From: Clostridiales bacterium
Lineage (GTDB): Bacteria > Bacillota > Clostridia > Oscillospirales > Oscillospiraceae
Length of the DNA stretch: 64,000 bases
Reading direction: 5' to 3'
NCBI GenBank assembly: GCA_004556755.1
Contig: SFFW01000004.1
Location: 76,188 to 140,187 of the forward strand
In this document: piece by piece, positions 60,871 through 64,000 of the stretch
How positions within the stretch are numbered: position 1 is the first letter of the stretch
Layout: each line of letters opens with the position of its first letter
Translations under genes and position numbers: made by a program
The notes under the pieces: generated by a model
What the model was told of the DNA's origin: nothing
Database searches by the model: none
What the model saw: only the letters and a program-made list of their open reading frames with translations

Positions 60871-61463
60871 TGACAACAGATGCTTCCATTATTACCATAG
60901 CCCTCACCGCAATACTTATAAACAACTTCATCTTCTCGCAGTTTTTGGGCTGCTGCCCCTTCCTCGGATGTTCTTCCAAGGTCGACACTGCGATAGGCAT
61001 GGGTCTTGCGGTCACCTTCGTTATGGGTCTTGCTTCTGCGATCTGCTACATCGTGGACATCTACATACTCGTCCCGCTGAATCTCCAGTTCCTTGAGACC
61101 CTTGCTTTCATTCTCATCATCGCATCTCTGGTTCAGTTCGTTGAGATGTTCCTCAAGAAGGCGATCCCGTCCCTGTACTCCGCACTGGGCATTTATCTGC
61201 CCCTCATCACCACCAACTGTGCGGTTCTCGGCGTTGTTCTTCTCAACGTTCAGTACGGCTTCAACTTCATCCAGTCCACCCTCTACGGCGTGTTCGGCGG
61301 TCTCGGCTTCCTCGTGGCTATTGTTCTGTTTGCATCCGTGCGTGAGCGCATCGATCATGCGGAATACCCCGAGTGCTTTGAAGGCTTCCCGATCTGCCTC
61401 GTGTCTGCGGCTCTGCTCGCTCTTGCCTTCATGGGCTTCAGCGGCATGAAGATCCCGCTTTAA
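60870..61463 (+). CDS. rnfA: Rnf complex subunit A
   Basis: 197 residues, six membrane helices, in inverted topology to RnfE. Landmarks are AILINNFIFSQFLGCCPFLGCSSKVDTAIGMG, LGIYLPLITTNCAVLGVVL and FASVRERIDHAEYPECFEGFPICL. The ATG shares a base with the rnfE stop (TAATG). Confidence 0.97.
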   Translation: MTTDASIITIALTAILINNFIFSQFLGCCPFLGCSSKVDTAIGMGLAVTFVMGLASAICYIVDIYILVPLNLQFLETLAFILIIASLVQFVEMFLKKAIPSLYSALGIYLPLITTNCAVLGVVLLNVQYGFNFIQSTLYGVFGGLGFLVAIVLFASVRERIDHAEYPECFEGFPICLVSAALLALAFMGFSGMKIPL

Positions 61464-61475
61464 GGAGGTAGCAAT

Positions 61476-62300
61476 ATGGACTTTACTTCTGTTCTCCTCG
61501 CCGTGCTCGTTCTCGGCGCAATGGGCGGCATTTTCGGTGCCATCCTCGCATTCGCATCCAAAATATTCTACGTTGAAGTAGACCCCAAGCAGGAAGCCGT
61601 CCGTGAGTGTCTTGCGGGCGCAAACTGCGGTGGCTGCGGATACCCCGGCTGTGACGGGTACGCCGCTGCGGTCGCAAAGGGCGAAGCTCCCGTCAACAAG
61701 TGTGTCGCCGGCGGTGCGGAAGCTGCCGCAAAGATCGGTGAGATCATGGGCATTGCCGCAGGCGATGCCGAGAAGATGGTCGCATTCGTTCCCTGCTCCG
61801 GCACCGAGGGTCATGCGGTCAAGCGCTTTAACTACAACGGACCTCAGAACTGCCAGGCAGCAATGCTGTTCGGCGGCAAGAGCAATATGGACTGCCGCTT
61901 TGCCTGCATAGGTCTCGGCAACTGCGCAAACGCCTGCCAGTTCGGCGCAATGAACATCGTTGACGGCGTTGCAAAGGTCGACCGTGAGAAGTGCGTCGGC
62001 TGCGGCGCCTGCGTCAATGCCTGCCCCAAGAAGATCGTCAAGCTCATTCCCTATGACCAGCACGTCATGGTCGCCTGCTCCAGCCACGACAAGGGCGCAG
62101 CAGTCAACAAGATCTGCGAAGCCGGCTGCATCGGCTGCATGAAGTGCCAGAGAGAATGCCCCGTTGACGCTATCGTCGTCAAGGACAGCCTTGCGATGAT
62201 CGACGTGTCCAAGTGCGTACAGTGCGGTCACTGTGCCGACATTTGCCCCCGTCACATCATCAAGATCCACAACCCCGTTGCGGTTCTTAAAAAGAAATAA
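61476..62300 (+). CDS. rnfB: Rnf complex subunit B (ferredoxin-oxidising)
   Basis: 274 residues. A membrane anchor (VLLAVLVLGAMGGIFGAILAFASKIF) precedes the four-Cys motif CLAGANCGGCGYPGCDGYAAAV, a further cluster CKAAMLFGG-type region and two or more ferredoxin-like 4Fe-4S motifs (CVGCGACVNACPKKIV, CIGCMKCQRECPVDAI, CVQCGHCADICPRHII). It takes electrons from reduced ferredoxin. It ends the operon before a strong terminator. Confidence 0.97.
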   Translation: MDFTSVLLAVLVLGAMGGIFGAILAFASKIFYVEVDPKQEAVRECLAGANCGGCGYPGCDGYAAAVAKGEAPVNKCVAGGAEAAAKIGEIMGIAAGDAEKMVAFVPCSGTEGHAVKRFNYNGPQNCQAAMLFGGKSNMDCRFACIGLGNCANACQFGAMNIVDGVAKVDREKCVGCGACVNACPKKIVKLIPYDQHVMVACSSHDKGAAVNKICEAGCIGCMKCQRECPVDAIVVKDSLAMIDVSKCVQCGHCADICPRHIIKIHNPVAVLKKK

Positions 62301-62317
62301 TTTTTCAAAAATGCAAG

Positions 62318-62346
62318 ACCGTCGGACTTTCGTCCGACGGTTTTTG
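62318..62346 (+). terminator. Terminator after the rnf operon
   Basis: ACCGTCGGAC-tttc-GTCCGACGGT followed by TTTT. Confidence 0.88.
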
Positions 62347-62397
62347 CATATTTTGCACCCGCTGCGCACAGAATATCCGCAGTCAGGAGTGATATTT

Positions 62398-63072
62398 ATG
62401 AGCGTTAAGCAAAAAAAGATCGTGTTGGCGGTGCTTCTTATCTTTGCCGTGAACTTTCTCATCATTGCGCTTGCACAATCGGCGAAGGCGGAATCGTATA
62501 AGCGAGGCTCAAGCGGCGACACCGTTAAGGAAATACAGAATAGGCTCAAAAGCTGGGGCTACTACGAGGGCGAGGTCGACGGCATCTACGGCAGCCGAAC
62601 CGAAAAGGCGGTACGTTACTTCCAAAGCAGCAACGGACTCACCGTTGACGGCAAAGCGGGCAAGGAGACGCTGGCGGCACTCGGAATATACGAGGCGTCG
62701 TCCGGCAGCGGCGGGGCCTCTGAGGGCGACGTCTACCTGCTTGCACGGCTGATCTCGGCAGAGGCGAGGGGAGAGCCGTACATGGGGCAGGTCGCAGTCG
62801 GAGCGGTCGTTTTGAACAGAATAGACCACCCCTCGTTCCCGAACAGTCTCTCCGGCGTCATATACCAGTCCGGAGCCTTCTCCTGCCTCGACGACGGACA
62901 GTTTGACCAGCCGATCGCCGAAAGCGCATACAGAGCCGCACGGGAGGCGTTGGCAGGCTCCGACCCCACAGGCGGCGCCATATACTACTTCAATCCGGCA
63001 ACTGCGACGAGCAAATGGATATGGTCAAGACCCCTCATGGTCGTGATAGGCAGCCACAGATTCTGCGCATGA
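62398..63072 (+). CDS. sleB: SleB-type cell-wall hydrolase with peptidoglycan-binding domain
   Basis: 224 residues. A signal peptide (KIVLAVLLIFAVNFLIIALAQSAKA) is followed by a PG_binding_1 domain (GSSGDTVKEIQNRLKSWGYYEGEVDGIYGSRTEKAVRYFQSSNGLTVDGKAGKETL) and the Hydrolase_2/SleB domain with Glu in LISAEARGEPYMGQVAVGAVVLNRI and the end IWSRPLMVVIGSHRFC. SleB cleaves spore cortex during germination, which suggests a spore former; close relatives also act on vegetative walls. No ypeB is adjacent. GGAGTGATATTT precedes the ATG. Confidence 0.9.
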   Translation: MSVKQKKIVLAVLLIFAVNFLIIALAQSAKAESYKRGSSGDTVKEIQNRLKSWGYYEGEVDGIYGSRTEKAVRYFQSSNGLTVDGKAGKETLAALGIYEASSGSGGASEGDVYLLARLISAEARGEPYMGQVAVGAVVLNRIDHPSFPNSLSGVIYQSGAFSCLDDGQFDQPIAESAYRAAREALAGSDPTGGAIYYFNPATATSKWIWSRPLMVVIGSHRFCA

Positions 63073-63073
63073 C

Positions 63074-63102
63074 TTGAAATTTGCGGCGCTTTGGGCTATA
63101 CT
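63074..63102 (+). promoter_or_regulatory. Promoter for the zinc-ribbon gene at 63148
   Basis: TTGAAA, 17 bp, TATACT, starting two bases after the sleB stop. Confidence 0.65.
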
Positions 63103-63147
63103 ACTTTTAATAACGGCGTGAGCCGGTACATAGAAAGGATTAAAAGT

Positions 63148-63639
63148 ATGACTCATTGCCCGAAATGCGGAGCGTATATTCCCGACGGCGGCAGGATGTG
63201 CATAGCCTGCGGCTGGAAGCCCGAAGCGGACGACACTCCGTTTAAGGATAACCCTTATATAAGCTACCTCCAGCAGGTGATGGATACCGTGGTGAACGAG
63301 TTCCCCGGCAAAAAGGACGGCGATGCCGGACTTCCGCCGCACGACAACTCCGGTTGGATCGCCGCTGCGAGCTATCTCGGACCTGCGTTCATATATACCT
63401 ATTTTAAGTATAACGAGTACGACATAGTTCGTTACCACGCAAATCAGGCTTGCATCCTGTTCCTGCTCAATATCGCCGTTGATTTTGTGGGTAAGATGCC
63501 CCTTCTCGGCAAACCCTTAAAGAGCTTGGCGGGAGCGGCGCTTTTTGTGCTTGCCTTCATCGGCGCAAAGGCAGCCGTTGCGAAAAAGAGCGAGCCGCTG
63601 CCCGTTGTAGGCGAGCTGGGGATAGAGATCCTGAAGTAA
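63148..63639 (+). CDS. Zinc-ribbon plus DUF4870-like membrane protein
   Basis: 163 residues. An N-terminal zinc ribbon (CPKCGAYIPDGGRMCIACGW) is followed by a linker and about three hydrophobic segments (WIAAASYLGPAFIYTYF; YHANQACILFLLNIAVDFVG; LAGAALFVLAFIGAKAAVA), with the FKYNEYDIVRYHANQA motif typical of the Tic20/DUF4870 group. The function is unknown. ATG 63148 follows GAAAGGATTAAAAGT; the longer reading from 63091 would include the promoter. Confidence 0.75.
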   Translation: MTHCPKCGAYIPDGGRMCIACGWKPEADDTPFKDNPYISYLQQVMDTVVNEFPGKKDGDAGLPPHDNSGWIAAASYLGPAFIYTYFKYNEYDIVRYHANQACILFLLNIAVDFVGKMPLLGKPLKSLAGAALFVLAFIGAKAAVAKKSEPLPVVGELGIEILK

Positions 63640-63726
63640 GCCGAAACGACATTTTGTGCGTCGATAACCCTCGGCGCACAATACCTTGATTTCGCAAAAT
63701 AATCCGAAAAAACAGGCAAAAAACTG

Positions 63727-63755
63727 TTGACAAAGACCGACAAGAATGGTATTCT
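63727..63755 (+). promoter_or_regulatory. rRNA operon promoter P1
   Basis: TTGACA, 17 bp, TATTCT, preceded by an A-rich stretch (63704-63724) of UP-element type. Confidence 0.7.
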
Positions 63756-63826
63756 AACAAAGCACTTCATGGAAAGCATGACATCAAAAGCGATCGGAAA
63801 ATTTTAAATTATTTCCCGAAAAGTTC

Positions 63827-63855
63827 TTGACAAATGAGCTCCGCTGTGCTAAATT
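63827..63855 (+). promoter_or_regulatory. rRNA operon promoter P2
   Basis: TTGACA, 17 bp, TAAATT, exactly 100 bases after P1 and again preceded by A/T tracts (63798-63823). Confidence 0.75.
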
Positions 63856-63861
63856 AAATAA

Positions 63862-64000
63862 GCTGTCGGTTGAGGCAGCGAGTGTACCTTGAAAATTAAA
63901 CAATGTAAGAACAAAGCTTATGCTAAATAAGCACCGAAAAAGGGTTCAAAAGTCAGAAATGACTATAAAGATTTCTTTGAGAGCTGGAAAGCTATCATAA
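63862..64000 (+). other. rRNA operon leader; 16S gene expected just past the window
   Basis: The transcript after P2 contains ACCTTGAAAATTAAACAATG, a phrase common in Clostridia rRNA leaders and spacers, and then AGAGCTGGAAAGCTATC. No 16S start (AGAGTTTGATC) is reached before position 64000. Besides the two promoters and this leader I see nothing else in 63640-64000. Confidence 0.65.

Noticed and set aside
60741..62549. A 602-codon minus-strand frame across rnfA, rnfB and sleB
   Set aside because: It is antisense to three well-supported genes and contains no recognisable domain.

Overview
The window looks like the chromosome of an anaerobic, fermentative Clostridia member, probably Oscillospirales/Ruminococcaceae-like. 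The evidence is an Rnf complex, a Na+-pumping oxaloacetate decarboxylase, a SleB-type spore-cortex hydrolase, an infC-rpmI-rplT operon with a Firmicutes-style leader, dockerin and SLH domains on one protease, and a Cas9 remnant that reads like a gut-Clostridia type II-C enzyme. GC content is fairly high. Many promoters fit the sigma-A consensus with 17-bp spacers. I named the taxon from general family knowledge, not from a database search.

Layout. 1-4.1 kb: the 5' part of glgB (cut by the window edge), a VOC protein, a two-OB-fold SSB-like protein, deoC and a small membrane protein. 4.1-5.6 kb: infC-rpmI-rplT behind an attenuator-type leader; infC appears to start at AUA. 5.7-12.6 kb: an ATP-grasp enzyme, an S24 self-cleaving-type repressor divergent from a Y-family polymerase, a DUF4213/DUF364 protein, tatD, a tyrosine phosphatase and an unusual sensor-kinase-like protein lacking the phospho-acceptor His. 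12.8-23.4 kb: mostly housekeeping genes (GAPDH, isochorismatase-like hydrolase, metallophosphoesterase, PlsY-like protein, der, DUF512 radical-SAM-like protein, rpmF, DUF177 protein, lepA, XRE regulator, pta, tadA). 23.5-30.6 kb: a zinc-ribbon membrane protein and a 1984-residue subtilisin with an internal dockerin, a Big_2 domain and three SLH repeats. 30.8-34.4 kb: a nucleoside-type ABC importer (ATPase plus two permeases). 34.5-45.2 kb: pyruvate carboxylase, a YhhN protein, a Na/Pi cotransporter, two small membrane-associated proteins and the oxaloacetate decarboxylase operon.

The accessory island is at 46.4-51.1 kb. It holds an endolysin-holin-tail-protein module whose last gene breaks off and is joined, out of frame, to the middle of a type II-C cas9. 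About 645 C-terminal codons of cas9 remain, with RuvC-II, HNH, RuvC-III and the PAM-interacting region intact and uninterrupted. RuvC-I, the bridge helix and the recognition lobe are gone. A three-spacer CRISPR array with 36-bp repeats follows. No cas1, cas2 or tracrRNA anti-repeat is visible. The island abuts the 3' end of a tRNA-Arg gene, a common integration site. This is the most interesting part of the window.

51.2-64 kb: a small YtxH-like protein, a YmdB-SbcD-like-YhaN-like operon whose Rad50-like ATPase has a membrane hairpin, a GH2 glycosidase, the six-gene rnfCDGEAB operon, SleB, a zinc-ribbon membrane protein, and finally tandem rRNA promoters and leader (the 16S gene would begin just beyond the window).

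Together, pyruvate carboxylase, the Na+-pumping decarboxylase, Pta and Rnf point to energy conservation through an ion gradient linked to C4 and ferredoxin/NADH metabolism.
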